Shown: positions 17,276-27,295 of the stretch, in pieces | Position numbering within the stretch: position 1 is the first letter of the stretch | How the letters are laid out: every line of letters starts with the position of its first letter | Assembly (NCBI GenBank): GCA_000803105.1 | Contig: JTDA01000014.1 | Span: 1-64,000, forward strand | DNA: 64,000 bases | DNA from: Coprobacter secundus | GTDB lineage: Bacteria; Bacteroidota; Bacteroidia; Bacteroidales; Coprobacteraceae | Direction: 5' to 3' | Notes under the pieces: model-generated | The model's database searches: none | What the model was told of the DNA's origin: nothing | What the model saw: only the letters and a program-made list of their open reading frames with translations | Made by a program: the position numbers and the translations under genes

Positions 17276-20062
17276 TTAAAATTGAACTTTTGCTCCAAAA
17301 CTGATTGTTCTTAAGGCCGGATATCCAGACATAATTTCCGGGTCGAGATCTTTTATATGATCGATAGAGAAAAGATTAGTACCGTTGACGAAAATTCTTA
17401 AATCGGCAGTTGTCTTGGCTGTTGAAATAAGATTTTTAAAGGTATAGCCTAATTCTATATTCCGTAGTTTTAAGAAATTTCCGTTTTTCAACCAAAATGT
17501 TGACCCTTGATAGTTATTTTGGTCATCGGATGCCGATAACCGAGGATAGGTTGCTGTAGTTGCAGTTTCTGGAGTCCATCGGTTCAAGGCTGCTTTAGAA
17601 ACATTTCCCCGCCCTTGGAATGCTCTGTAATAGGGTGCGTCTAAATATACGTCTCTATTCAAAGCACTTTGGAAAAATGCTGTAAAGTCAAATCCATAGA
17701 ATGTACAGCCTAAATTTAGGCCTAAAGTTATTTCTGGTATTGATGTTTTACCGATAGGATACCAGTCGTTACTATCTATAGTATTATCGCCATTTTGGTC
17801 TTTATATTTGATATCTCCTGCTTGTACATTTTGCCATGTAGGTTTTGCTACATCTGGATTTTGAATATCTTCTTCGGTGTAAAAACCTGAGGCTTCCAGA
17901 TAATAGGGTTGATTAATTTGTCTACCTGTACGATAGAAATAATCTTCTGTCTGTATTGATTCAGAGTTGTATAGTATTTTATTTTTGGCCATCCAACCAT
18001 CCAATTGGGCAAAATATTGCACTTTTTTGCCAATATTATCAGACCATCGGATAGAGGCTTCAAAACCTTGATTTTTAGTTTTTCCTAAGTTCATATATGG
18101 CATATCGGCTCCTATATAAGATGGGATGTTTCGGCTGGGAATACATAATATATCAAAACGTCGATTATAAAAATAGTCGAAAGATATATCTAGTTTTCCT
18201 AAAAGATTGGTCTCGAATCCGATATTAAATTTTCTTTCTTTTTCCCAACTGATATCAGGATTAGCCAGGCGACCTTGCATCAAACCTCGTATTGTGTGAT
18301 TTTTGCTTGTCGTACCTAAAAAATAATCTGATGTATAGATGTATTCTTGATCGTACATGAAGCGGTCGCCGCCGATTTCATCATTGCCGGTAAGCCCATA
18401 AGATGTTCTTAATTTCAGATATTTGATGATATTGTTATTTTTTAAAAAATCTTCTTGGGAAACAATCCAGCTTAAAGAACCTGCAGGGAAGAAACTATTA
18501 TGTTTTAAAAAGTTTTCAGAAGCTTGAGTTCCAAAGGAAAACTCAGCGATATAACGATTGTTGTTGGTATAGGTAAAACGTCCGCCGAATCCGATATGTC
18601 TATAAGGCTGTACAGCTCCTACATATCGTTCTTCATATTCGTACATAGCCATGGCATTGAGTTGGTGTTTCCCGAAAGTTCTATCATAGTTTAAGAAAGC
18701 CTGTAAAGTTGTATTTCTCCATTGGTCGGACAGGCTTTCATCACCGGTTAAAGTTTCGTCCTGTCCTCCTGCCAATTCATATATCGGTTCTTCGTCGGCA
18801 CCTTTGGTTATAGAAAATCTTTCAAAATCTTTTGTTTTGTTTGAATATCCTATATAATAACTGTTGAATGCGATAGCTGCCGATGCACTCAGTCCTGGAG
18901 TTATCATATCTAACTTTTCAGTTAGCCGGAGGGCTGAATTTAGATTACGTGCATTGTATGACCAATATCCGGTTTCAGCAATCATTCCTAATGGATTGTT
19001 GAACTTAGTATTTCCACCATAAGTACCGTTTGGATTTTTTACCGGGAAAGAATTCGGATTGATATAATCGAGTGTGTTGAATAAAGAGCTTGTATTTTGT
19101 CCTCCAGGGTTCACATTGTCTTCAACAGATAATCCCAATGTGACATGCGCAGAAAAGTTTTTTGTCACATTAATATCCATATTGGTCCGGACATTGTATT
19201 TTTGGTAAGTTTCATTTTTAGTGTCTTCCGACAAGTCTGTTGTTCTTTTCAAAAGTCCGTTGTTACCCAACATATTCAACATAACATAGTATTTTACAAT
19301 TTTATTACCACCTCTGAAGTTTAAGTCAAAATTGTACAACGGAGCTGCTTTTCGTAAAACTTGATCGTACCAGTCAATATCCGGATGATACAAGGGATCG
19401 CTTCCGGTAAGATAGGCTTGAAGGTCTTCTTCCTTATAAGTCGGTGTTTTTACTCCGTTATTTGCTTCTGCTTCATTATAAAGACGTGCAAAATCATAAG
19501 CTCTTAGATATTCAGGAAGGCGGGTTGCTTGTTGAAATCCCACTTGAGTACTAAAACTTATTTTAAGAGGAGATTCTATGCCTCTTTTTGTTGTGACTAA
19601 TAACACCCCATTGGCTCCTCTTAAGCCATAGATTGCTGTTGCAGAGGCATCTTTTAAGAATGTTACAGTCTCGATTTCCTCTGGTACTAAATGGTTAATA
19701 GTACTTTGGTATCCATCAATTAAAATTAATGGTGCGTTGTTTCCGGTAAAAGTGGCTATTCCCCGACCGGCATAACTTGTGCCGAAAGAGCCGGGTTCTT
19801 CAGACCCTTGCATTACTGTAAATCCGGGCAAACGACCGATAAGAGTATTCCATATATTAGGAGTGAATGTTTTTTCTAATTCTGCTCCTGAAACAGTAGA
19901 GATTGCACTTGATACCTGATAGTCGGGTTGTGAAGCAAAGGCTATTGCTCTGTTTTGTAGGTATTTAGTTTTGATACTATCTCCTGATGTTTGGCCTGAG
20001 AGATAGAGAGAACTACCCAAAATACAGGCCGTTAATATCATATTTCTATATATATATGTCAT
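17276..20062 (-). CDS. SusC/RagA-family TonB-dependent transporter without N-terminal domain (pair 1)
   Basis: An outer-membrane TonB-dependent transporter of 928 residues for oligosaccharide import with its SusD partner. After a signal peptide (cleaved near LSGQ, residue 24) the protein goes almost directly to the plug domain (VSGAELEKT, LPGFTV, then the SusC signature LKDASATAIYGLRGANGV about residues 137-154) and the barrel, ending AKVQF with a terminal Phe. The carboxypeptidase-regulatory-like domain (about 80 residues) found at the N-terminus of most SusC proteins, and of the one at 21855-25070, is absent. No STN domain is seen, so sigma/anti-sigma signalling through this protein is unlikely. 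Confidence 0.93.
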   Translation of the reverse strand: MTYIYRNMILTACILGSSLYLSGQTSGDSIKTKYLQNRAIAFASQPDYQVSSAISTVSGAELEKTFTPNIWNTLIGRLPGFTVMQGSEEPGSFGTSYAGRGIATFTGNNAPLILIDGYQSTINHLVPEEIETVTFLKDASATAIYGLRGANGVLLVTTKRGIESPLKISFSTQVGFQQATRLPEYLRAYDFARLYNEAEANNGVKTPTYKEEDLQAYLTGSDPLYHPDIDWYDQVLRKAAPLYNFDLNFRGGNKIVKYYVMLNMLGNNGLLKRTTDLSEDTKNETYQKYNVRTNMDINVTKNFSAHVTLGLSVEDNVNPGGQNTSSLFNTLDYINPNSFPVKNPNGTYGGNTKFNNPLGMIAETGYWSYNARNLNSALRLTEKLDMITPGLSASAAIAFNSYYIGYSNKTKDFERFSITKGADEEPIYELAGGQDETLTGDESLSDQWRNTTLQAFLNYDRTFGKHQLNAMAMYEYEERYVGAVQPYRHIGFGGRFTYTNNNRYIAEFSFGTQASENFLKHNSFFPAGSLSWIVSQEDFLKNNNIIKYLKLRTSYGLTGNDEIGGDRFMYDQEYIYTSDYFLGTTSKNHTIRGLMQGRLANPDISWEKERKFNIGFETNLLGKLDISFDYFYNRRFDILCIPSRNIPSYIGADMPYMNLGKTKNQGFEASIRWSDNIGKKVQYFAQLDGWMAKNKILYNSESIQTEDYFYRTGRQINQPYYLEASGFYTEEDIQNPDVAKPTWQNVQAGDIKYKDQNGDNTIDSNDWYPIGKTSIPEITLGLNLGCTFYGFDFTAFFQSALNRDVYLDAPYYRAFQGRGNVSKAALNRWTPETATTATYPRLSASDDQNNYQGSTFWLKNGNFLKLRNIELGYTFKNLISTAKTTADLRIFVNGTNLFSIDHIKDLDPEIMSGYPALRTISFGAKVQF

Positions 20063-20101
20063 GGTGTTTGTTGTTTATGGTTAAAATTATATAAATGAAA
20101 A

Positions 20102-21841
20102 TTATTCATACCCAGGGTTTTGAATCAGATATAATTTATCCATTTCGCTTTGAGGGAATGGATGTCTATACATGCGGGTTTTAAAAGACCGAACTTCAAA
20201 AACATAAGGTTTGTATGTATATTCGTCCGATACACCTGCAATTTTGTATATTTTTATTCCATACATATTTCCCTGCATTACACCTTCTTGTTCTGCAATT
20301 TCCCAACGACGAATATCCCATAATCGGTGACCTTCAAATGCCAATTCTATACTACGTTCATTACGAATACGTTCTCGAAACTCTGCTTGACTTAAGTTTC
20401 GGGGGAAAGGAGGCATCCCGGAACGAGCCCTGATTTCGTCTACCGCGTCATAAGCTTCTGTCGGAGGTGTACTATGGCATTCATTTAACGCTTCCGCATA
20501 GTTTAAATAAAGTTCTCCTAATCGTAATATAATCCCGTTGGGTACAACAGATTGCTTTGAAGATACACTGTAAGGTACTGGTTTATGTACCAGTGCTCCA
20601 CCAATACAGTTATTTCTTCCATCTTTATCATTAGGGTCGTTGGGATCTTTGGATGTAAAATCTAAAACTAATAAGTCGTTATTATCCCATTTTTGCCCTT
20701 GATAAGCTACAGACTGAGCAAAGCGAGGATCAAGTTCTTTCAATTTTGCCATTAAATCATTTCCTCCATTATCGTCCCATGTCTGTTGCGTTCCATTCTT
20801 TGTTTCGTATTTTTTAAGAAAATTGTAGGTTAGAGAACTTCCTGGTCCAAAGCCTGAAGCCCCGGTATTAGGTATGCGTGGTCCCCAAGGGAAATGCCAT
20901 GGACCCATAGCTTCTTTTGATTTTTCTGCCAGTATTATTTCACTATTATCAGGAGTTTCCCATACGTATTGATAATTTTTGTCTACTCCTTTATCTTTGA
21001 TTAGGGAAAAACCACTGTTAATAGCCTCTTGTATCGCCAACCGACTGGCTTCTGCTGCAGCTTCCCAACGTTTATCATCTTTATTTCCATAACAGATTAG
21101 TGTATTATTTCCTCCAAAGTCCATATATGGAGTAGCTGTATTGAATGTCGGGCTGGCTGCATATAATAATATTCTGGATTTCAATGCTAAAGCTGCAGCT
21201 TTTGATGCTCTTCCTCGTAAATTTGAGGGGTATTCCGATGCGGAAGGCAAATCTGTATAAGCATCATCACAGTCTTGAACCATAAATTTTACAACATCAT
21301 CGATTGTCCCTCTGGGTACATAGAAATTGTCGTCTAAATCAAATCTGTGCCGCAATATAGGAACTCCTCCGTATTTGATAAATAATTGCCAATAATTATA
21401 GGCTCGAAGAAATTTAGCTTCGCCTCGTACCTGTTTCTTATAATTGGGATCATCAAAAGGTGCATTATCTATAAGGTCGATAATTGTATTTGTTCTGCGT
21501 ATTGCTTTCCAATGTGTTGTCCAACGAGAGTCTCTGTTGTCGGAGGCAGTCAATGAAGCGGTGTTCCAGCCTTGTGCCCAATACCAGGTATTGGCTGCTT
21601 CACATTCGTCTGTCGCTGCACCCGAAAAACAGTCACGTTTATCTCGTGCATCCCACATCGGCAAGTCGCTGAGTAGTCCCCAATAATAGGTCCCTGCCAC
21701 AAAAGTTTCGAGTTGAAGTTTTGAGGAGAAAATTGTATCTTCTGTAACGTCCACGCCTGGAGCTTTCTCTAAATAATCACTACAAGATGAGGCCGATACA
21801 AGTAAAATGATGTATAATGGTATATATCTTAGTCTTTTCAT
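20102..21841 (-). CDS. SusD/RagB-family nutrient-binding lipoprotein (pair 2)
   Basis: A SusD-family lipoprotein of about 579 residues. I take the ATG at 21841 because it gives a compact signal peptide ending SASSC; the upstream in-frame ATG at 21868 lies inside the 3' end of SusC. Family helices (RGEAKFLRAYNYWQLFIKYGG) and the signature RNERSIELAFEGHRLWDIRRW (about residues 505-525) are clear. It pairs with the SusC gene that ends 13 nt upstream. The following SusC of pair 1 begins 39 nt downstream, so both pairs probably share one transcript. Confidence 0.93.
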   Translation of the reverse strand: MKRLRYIPLYIILLVSASSCSDYLEKAPGVDVTEDTIFSSKLQLETFVAGTYYWGLLSDLPMWDARDKRDCFSGAATDECEAANTWYWAQGWNTASLTASDNRDSRWTTHWKAIRRTNTIIDLIDNAPFDDPNYKKQVRGEAKFLRAYNYWQLFIKYGGVPILRHRFDLDDNFYVPRGTIDDVVKFMVQDCDDAYTDLPSASEYPSNLRGRASKAAALALKSRILLYAASPTFNTATPYMDFGGNNTLICYGNKDDKRWEAAAEASRLAIQEAINSGFSLIKDKGVDKNYQYVWETPDNSEIILAEKSKEAMGPWHFPWGPRIPNTGASGFGPGSSLTYNFLKKYETKNGTQQTWDDNGGNDLMAKLKELDPRFAQSVAYQGQKWDNNDLLVLDFTSKDPNDPNDKDGRNNCIGGALVHKPVPYSVSSKQSVVPNGIILRLGELYLNYAEALNECHSTPPTEAYDAVDEIRARSGMPPFPRNLSQAEFRERIRNERSIELAFEGHRLWDIRRWEIAEQEGVMQGNMYGIKIYKIAGVSDEYTYKPYVFEVRSFKTRMYRHPFPQSEMDKLYLIQNPGYE

Positions 21842-21854
21842 TTTTTTTCTGTTT

Positions 21855-24800
21855 TTAGAAGTTGACATTCAGGCCCATATTTACAGTTTTGACAATAGGA
21901 TAAGGCTCGTAATTACCATCGTTATAAGTAGGTATCTCAGGGTCTTCGCCAGGGAACAGGTCACACCAGGTTACTAAATTGGTTCCATTGACGTAAATGC
22001 GAGCAGAGTCGAGACCAATCTTTTTTAATATTTTCCCTGAAAAAGTATATCCTATTTCTACATTTTTAAGTCGGAGATAACTGGCGTCGCGTATCCAAAG
22101 TGAAGAAGCTTGATAATTATGTTCCTGTGAGGCATTTGCTGATAAATGAGGAAATTTGATTTCATCTCCGTTTGCATAGCGTTCAGGAGTCCAACTATAA
22201 TCTTTCAGATAGTCGACTGCAGAACCGTCTTCCTGGAATCCACGATTGCTTTTTTTAGAAGCACGGAATGATACGTGCGATGATCCTTGGAATAATATTG
22301 AGAAATCAAAACCTTTGATATCTCCACCTAATGAGATACCGTATGATATTTCCGGGAAATCGGAATATCCGATAGGTACTTGGTCGTATGTATTGATGAT
22401 ACCGTCACCGTTTACATCTTTATATTTGACATCTCCGGGTTGTATTTTATTATTATTGTACATTGATTCCGGACGGTTTATATCATTGACTTCTTCCCAA
22501 GTATTGTAAAATCCTTCAGCAATGTAACCGAAGTATTGATTTAAACGATGGCCTGTTCTTTTTTGATAAGCATATAGTTTATTGGATTCATCCATAAATT
22601 TTATTTCGTTTCGGGCAAAGGTAAATATCCCTCTTAACCAATAGTTGAAAGGTCCTATATGGTCTCGGAATGTAATCTCTCCATCAAAACCCTTGTTTTC
22701 CATTTTTCCCATATTATAAGCTGGAAGGTTTGCTCCTACAATGTCGGGTATAGTACCCCGATTGGCTAAGATGTCATCCCGTTTTTCTTGGAAGTAGTCC
22801 GCTGTTAATTTTATCCGGTCATTCCAAAGACTGAGGTCGATTCCTATGTTCATTTTTTTAGCCCTTTCCCATGTCAAATCAGGATTCCCGATTTTTCCTT
22901 CTGAAGAAGTGGTGTATAAAGTATAGTTTTGCCCGACGGTACCGAACCAATATGCACAGTTGTCGTTGTTGTTACCACTCGCTGAATTGAAGACGTAAGC
23001 TGTTGGACGATAAAGAAAACGTTCCCCACCGATTTTATCATTTCCAACTTCACCATATGATCCCCTAATTTTGATAAATGATACTGCATTGTTTTTAGGA
23101 AAGAAATTTTCTTCAGACAATACCCATCCTAAAGAGAATGCTGGGAAGAATCCGAAGCGTTTGCCTGCCCGAAAGTTTTCGGTACCATTATAGCCCATAT
23201 TGAATTCTGCTAAGTATCGGCTGGCATAATCATAAGTGATACGTCCGACGATACCTTGGTAAGCATTAGGAATGAGGTAGGCAAGTCCTGGGTCATAATA
23301 TTTACTTTGATTATATAAGATAAGTCCGCCTACAGAATGTTTGCCAAATGTTCTGGCATAATCAAATCCGGCTTCGATATATACTTTACGATTTTTCCCA
23401 AATATCTCATTGGTTTCAAAATTGCCGTCTTGCCCTTGAGGGATGAAGATCGGATTGTTTTTGTCTCCGATTAGTTTATATGTAACCATATTTTTTACAT
23501 ATCTTATCGTGTGTGTATTATAATTTTGGTACGAAATCGTTGCGTGAGTAGATAATCCTTTTGTCAGGAAATCAAGTTTGTAGTTGAAACGTACAGAACC
23601 ATTTAATTGATTTCTATATTCGTGTAAATGGCCATGCCCGATTACTAACCCTTTGAGTGGGTTTTCTATAAAACCGTATTCTCCATCAAGATTTTCAATA
23701 ATTTTTCCGTCAACTACGCCAGGACCAGATGTAGGTGGATGTGCAAAGGCATTAGCCAATATATAAGGGGTACTATCACTCGGACCTTTTCTATCTTCTA
23801 ATTGGTCTGATATATTTAAATTTACGCTGAACCGGTCGGTTACTTGAAAGTCAAAATTAGTGCGGAAATTATACCTATTATATCGAACTTGGGTATTGAA
23901 TCCGTCTATCATGTCGGTATTATTGTATAGCCCCTGTTGAGTAAAGGCTCCTACTGAAGCAAAATATTTTACTTTCTCAGTACCACCGGTGATATTGATA
24001 TTGTGTTGAGTTTGAAGACTGTGTTTCCTGAAAATAAGGCCTATCCAATCTGTATCGGAATGGAATAGCGGATCAGAATGGTCTTTATATAATTGTATAT
24101 CTTCTTCTGAATATTTAGGAGTATAGTTACCGGTAAGATAACCATCATACGAAATAGCTTCATTGAAAGAACGTGCATAATCGTATGCATTCATTTGTTT
24201 GCGAAGATTAGCAAAAGAGGAAAGAGCAAAGTTTGTCGAAAAACTTACTTTAGGCTTGGCAACTCGACCTCTTTTTGTCGTTATGAGGATGACTCCATTC
24301 GCTCCTCGTACTCCATATACGGCTGTTGCTGAAGCATCTTTCAATATGGATACATTTTCTATTTCATTTGGATCTATATTATTGTAATTGGGAGTTTCAA
24401 TACCATCGACCATTACAAGGGGTGCTTGCAAATCTACATTATCATCAGTGGCAAATGAGCCGATACCTCTGATGCGGATGGTGGATTGGTCATTACCAGG
24501 TTCTCCACTTTTTTGTACGGCCAATAAACCGGGCATGCGGCCTACTAAAGCGTTGCTGATATTGGCTTGAGAGGATTGTACTAATTCTTTAGTTTGTACC
24601 ATTGAAACAGCTCCGGTAACTGTTGCTTTTTTCTGTTTGCCATAACCGACTACTACAACTTCATCAATATTTACGGATTCTTCTTCCATTGTCACCGTAA
24701 GATTGGTTTGGTTGGTAATAGGTACAGTTTGCTGTTTCATGCCGATAAATGTAAAGACAAGGTTAGAAACGTTAGATGGAACAGTAAGTGTAAATTTTCC

Positions 24801-25070
24801 ATCAATATCGGTAACAGTACCGATTTTGGTTCCTTTAACGGCGACTGATACTCCGGTGATAGGAATACCCGACTTGTCTAAAACTACACCGCTAATTTTT
24901 TTCCCAGATTGTGTGTTTTTTTGAGTTGATAACTGATTCTGTATTCCAGAAAAATCATCAGCAATGGCGATATCTGTAAAAAATGGCGCCATCACAAGTA
25001 CCATTGTCAACAGAATATGCATGAGCTTACTCCTTGCATGGGACAAATGAACAGTTGTATCAATTTGCAT
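21855..25070 (-). CDS. SusC/RagA-family TonB-dependent transporter (pair 2)
   Basis: A full-length SusC-type transporter of 1071 residues and the first gene of the leftward PUL operon. The order is a signal peptide (about residues 1-38), a carboxypeptidase-regulatory-like domain (ISGVVLDKSGIPITGVSVAV, about 58-135), a TonB box region and plug (DEVVVVGYG, then LKDASATAVYGVRGANGV), and a 22-strand barrel ending GLNVNF. It moves oligosaccharides across the outer membrane using TonB energy with the SusD partner downstream. No STN domain is present, so control is likely by a separate sensor not in this window. Confidence 0.95.
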   Translation of the reverse strand: MQIDTTVHLSHARSKLMHILLTMVLVMAPFFTDIAIADDFSGIQNQLSTQKNTQSGKKISGVVLDKSGIPITGVSVAVKGTKIGTVTDIDGKFTLTVPSNVSNLVFTFIGMKQQTVPITNQTNLTVTMEEESVNIDEVVVVGYGKQKKATVTGAVSMVQTKELVQSSQANISNALVGRMPGLLAVQKSGEPGNDQSTIRIRGIGSFATDDNVDLQAPLVMVDGIETPNYNNIDPNEIENVSILKDASATAVYGVRGANGVILITTKRGRVAKPKVSFSTNFALSSFANLRKQMNAYDYARSFNEAISYDGYLTGNYTPKYSEEDIQLYKDHSDPLFHSDTDWIGLIFRKHSLQTQHNINITGGTEKVKYFASVGAFTQQGLYNNTDMIDGFNTQVRYNRYNFRTNFDFQVTDRFSVNLNISDQLEDRKGPSDSTPYILANAFAHPPTSGPGVVDGKIIENLDGEYGFIENPLKGLVIGHGHLHEYRNQLNGSVRFNYKLDFLTKGLSTHATISYQNYNTHTIRYVKNMVTYKLIGDKNNPIFIPQGQDGNFETNEIFGKNRKVYIEAGFDYARTFGKHSVGGLILYNQSKYYDPGLAYLIPNAYQGIVGRITYDYASRYLAEFNMGYNGTENFRAGKRFGFFPAFSLGWVLSEENFFPKNNAVSFIKIRGSYGEVGNDKIGGERFLYRPTAYVFNSASGNNNDNCAYWFGTVGQNYTLYTTSSEGKIGNPDLTWERAKKMNIGIDLSLWNDRIKLTADYFQEKRDDILANRGTIPDIVGANLPAYNMGKMENKGFDGEITFRDHIGPFNYWLRGIFTFARNEIKFMDESNKLYAYQKRTGHRLNQYFGYIAEGFYNTWEEVNDINRPESMYNNNKIQPGDVKYKDVNGDGIINTYDQVPIGYSDFPEISYGISLGGDIKGFDFSILFQGSSHVSFRASKKSNRGFQEDGSAVDYLKDYSWTPERYANGDEIKFPHLSANASQEHNYQASSLWIRDASYLRLKNVEIGYTFSGKILKKIGLDSARIYVNGTNLVTWCDLFPGEDPEIPTYNDGNYEPYPIVKTVNMGLNVNF

Positions 25071-25536
25071 AATTAAAATAGATTTAAATGTGTATTAGAT
25101 TCTAAAAGAATTTTTGTGTTTTTTAATATGTCTTCTATAACATTGAGAAGAACTGTTTTTCATGGTGACATAATTGTACCGGTTTTATTTGTTCATTTAC
25201 ATATTTTGATTTTTGTCGGGATTATGATTTTGATATATGCAAATGTAAAGATGTATTATTTCTGTGACCGTTTAGTATGTAACAAAAAGCATACAAATAT
25301 AACGGTGTTATGATTTGTGAATAATAATTTGTATATTTAGATTATATAAAATGTGATATTGAGTATGGATTTTTCAGGATTATTGTTTTAACATATATTT
25401 AGAGGAGGTGTTATAATTGAGTCTTTATCCGATACATTTGGATTATAGTAAGGGATATGACTTTTTTAATTTTGTAGCAGAAGTTTTCGTTCGTTAGGAA
25501 TGTTTAGACTAGCTGATTTTTTATTTTAAAATTTAA
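25071..25536. promoter_or_regulatory. Divergent intergenic region controlling both PUL arms
   Basis: This AT-rich 466-bp gap separates the leftward SusC operon from the rightward GH110-GH27 pair. Leftward -7 candidates are TACATTTG (25247-25240) and TATATTTG (25301-25294). Rightward candidates are TACATTTG (25433-25440) and TAATTTTG (25467-25474). None has a TTTG at the expected -33 position, which fits activator-dependent promoters. An 8-bp inverted repeat, ATACAAAT (25291-25298) with ATTTGTAT (25327-25334), could be an operator, though such repeats arise easily in AT-rich DNA. No gene is convincing here. Confidence 0.45.
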
Positions 25537-27288
25537 ATGCAAATGAAGAACATGAAGTTTATTGCCTTGTTTTTGATTTTGATGATTCCTTGGGGTACTA
25601 TGGCGGGAAAGCGTCAAATAAATATGGCTGATTTGGGTGTTACGCCACAGACTCCAGACTGTACTCCCGCTATAGTAAAATGTTTACAGGAATGTAAGGA
25701 TGATAAAAATATTACCATGCTGTTCGAAAAGGGAACATATCATTTTTTTCCAGATTTTGGAAAAGATAAGTACTGTTTTGTCAGTAATAATGATGAAGGT
25801 CTAAAAAGAACTATTTTTTTACTGGAACAAGTACAAAATATGACGATAGATGGTCAAGGGTCAAATTTTATTTTTCATGGTTTCTCAAATCCTTTTGTTA
25901 TATATGATTCGAAAAATGTTACATTTAAAAATTTTTCAATTGATTATGTTCGTCCTTTTCATAGTGAAGCTATTATAATACAAAATAATCCCGATGGGAT
26001 AGATGTGATGATACCAAAAAGTTTTCCATATAAAATAAATAATGGAACGTTGGTATTTACAGATGGGAGGAGTAAAGAAGAACGACAAACAACGGTGAGC
26101 CGGGAGATTGTATATCCTTATGGAAGTTTATTGGAATTCGATACCAATAAACGTGAAACTGCATTTATGGCTCGTGATTATTATTTGGGAAATACTCCGT
26201 TAGTTGCAAAAGATTTAGGGAATAGAAAAGTCCGGTTATTTTTGAAAGATTTGAGAGGGACAGTAGGCAATACACTTGTTTTTGCTTCTGCAAATAGAAA
26301 TTATCCAGGATTTACAGTTTCTGATAGTGAGAATTTACGATTTGAAAATATAACTATATTTCATTCAGGTGGTATGGGCATTGTCGGGCAACGTACTCAT
26401 AATGTAACAGTAGAATCGTGTAAAGTGACCCCTTCAAACGGTCGTATGATTAGTTGTACTGCTGATGCTACACATTTTTCGAATTGTACAGGGAAAATAG
26501 AATTAAGTCATTGTATTTTTGAAAATCAAATGGATGATGCGACCAATATACATGGAATATATGTACAAATTGCACGTCAGATAGCTCCCAATGAGGTACT
26601 TGTACAGTTAAAACATACACAACAATTGGGCTTTGACTTTCTTCAAAAAGGGGTTCCTGTAGAATTTGTTCAAGGCTTGAGTCTGATAACAAAGGGAAAT
26701 GCCGTTGTTCTGGAGGCAGAACGTATCAATAAAGATTTTACACGAGTTAAGTTGTCAGAACCATTACCTGAGGGTATTAAGGTTGGGGACGCTATTGGCG
26801 AATTAAGGAAGTTTCCTGCAATACATATACATGATAACTATATAGGGAAAAATAGAGCACGGGGTATGTTGCTGAATTGTAGGGGTAAAACAATTGTTGA
26901 AAATAATATATTCCATTCTCCGGGAGCTGCGATTTTGTTTGAAGGAGATGCCAACTTTTGGTTTGAACAAGGTGGTGTCAATGATTGTACCATACGGAAC
27001 AATGTGTTTGATAATTGTCTGTTTGGAGTGTGGGGTGAGGCTATTATCGATGTGCAAGCCGGTATAAAAGAGCAGAGAGATGTCAGTCGATATAATAAAA
27101 ATATAAAAGTTTATAATAATACTTTCCGGGTATTTGATGATGTATATTTGTTGCATGCGTATGGTGTGGAGAATATGGAATGGAAAAATAATAAACGAGT
27201 AATGACCAATGATTATCCTTCGGTCAGACAACGGGATTCTCTATATAAAATTGAATATTGTGATGGGATAAAAATTTCTGAACCGTAA
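25537..27288 (+). CDS. GH110 alpha-1,3-galactosidase, secreted
   Basis: An intact GH110 beta-helix enzyme of 583 residues, first gene of the rightward arm. The signal peptide runs to about MAGK (residue 25). The N-terminal signature MADLGVTPQTPDCTPAI and the FFPDFG segment match the paralogues. Asp310 (ADATHF) and Asp333-Asp334 (QMDDATNIHG) have the catalytic spacing of the family. It is closest to the frameshifted copy at 10640-12348 (shared NFSIDY/F..R, GGMGI/V..QR, ADATHF, QMDDATNIHGIY). It is followed 7 nt later by GH27, so the two probably remove terminal alpha-galactose together in the periplasm. Confidence 0.88.
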   Translation: MQMKNMKFIALFLILMIPWGTMAGKRQINMADLGVTPQTPDCTPAIVKCLQECKDDKNITMLFEKGTYHFFPDFGKDKYCFVSNNDEGLKRTIFLLEQVQNMTIDGQGSNFIFHGFSNPFVIYDSKNVTFKNFSIDYVRPFHSEAIIIQNNPDGIDVMIPKSFPYKINNGTLVFTDGRSKEERQTTVSREIVYPYGSLLEFDTNKRETAFMARDYYLGNTPLVAKDLGNRKVRLFLKDLRGTVGNTLVFASANRNYPGFTVSDSENLRFENITIFHSGGMGIVGQRTHNVTVESCKVTPSNGRMISCTADATHFSNCTGKIELSHCIFENQMDDATNIHGIYVQIARQIAPNEVLVQLKHTQQLGFDFLQKGVPVEFVQGLSLITKGNAVVLEAERINKDFTRVKLSEPLPEGIKVGDAIGELRKFPAIHIHDNYIGKNRARGMLLNCRGKTIVENNIFHSPGAAILFEGDANFWFEQGGVNDCTIRNNVFDNCLFGVWGEAIIDVQAGIKEQRDVSRYNKNIKVYNNTFRVFDDVYLLHAYGVENMEWKNNKRVMTNDYPSVRQRDSLYKIEYCDGIKISEP

Positions 27289-27295
27289 AGTAAAA

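Noticed and set aside
21842..21868. Upstream ATG for the second SusD
   Set aside because: It lies inside the SusC coding end and adds charged residues before the lipoprotein signal; 21841 gives a clean signal peptide.
25116..25313. Small reading frame on + in the divergent PUL region
   Set aside because: No family match, poor start context, and composition like the surrounding AT-rich control DNA.
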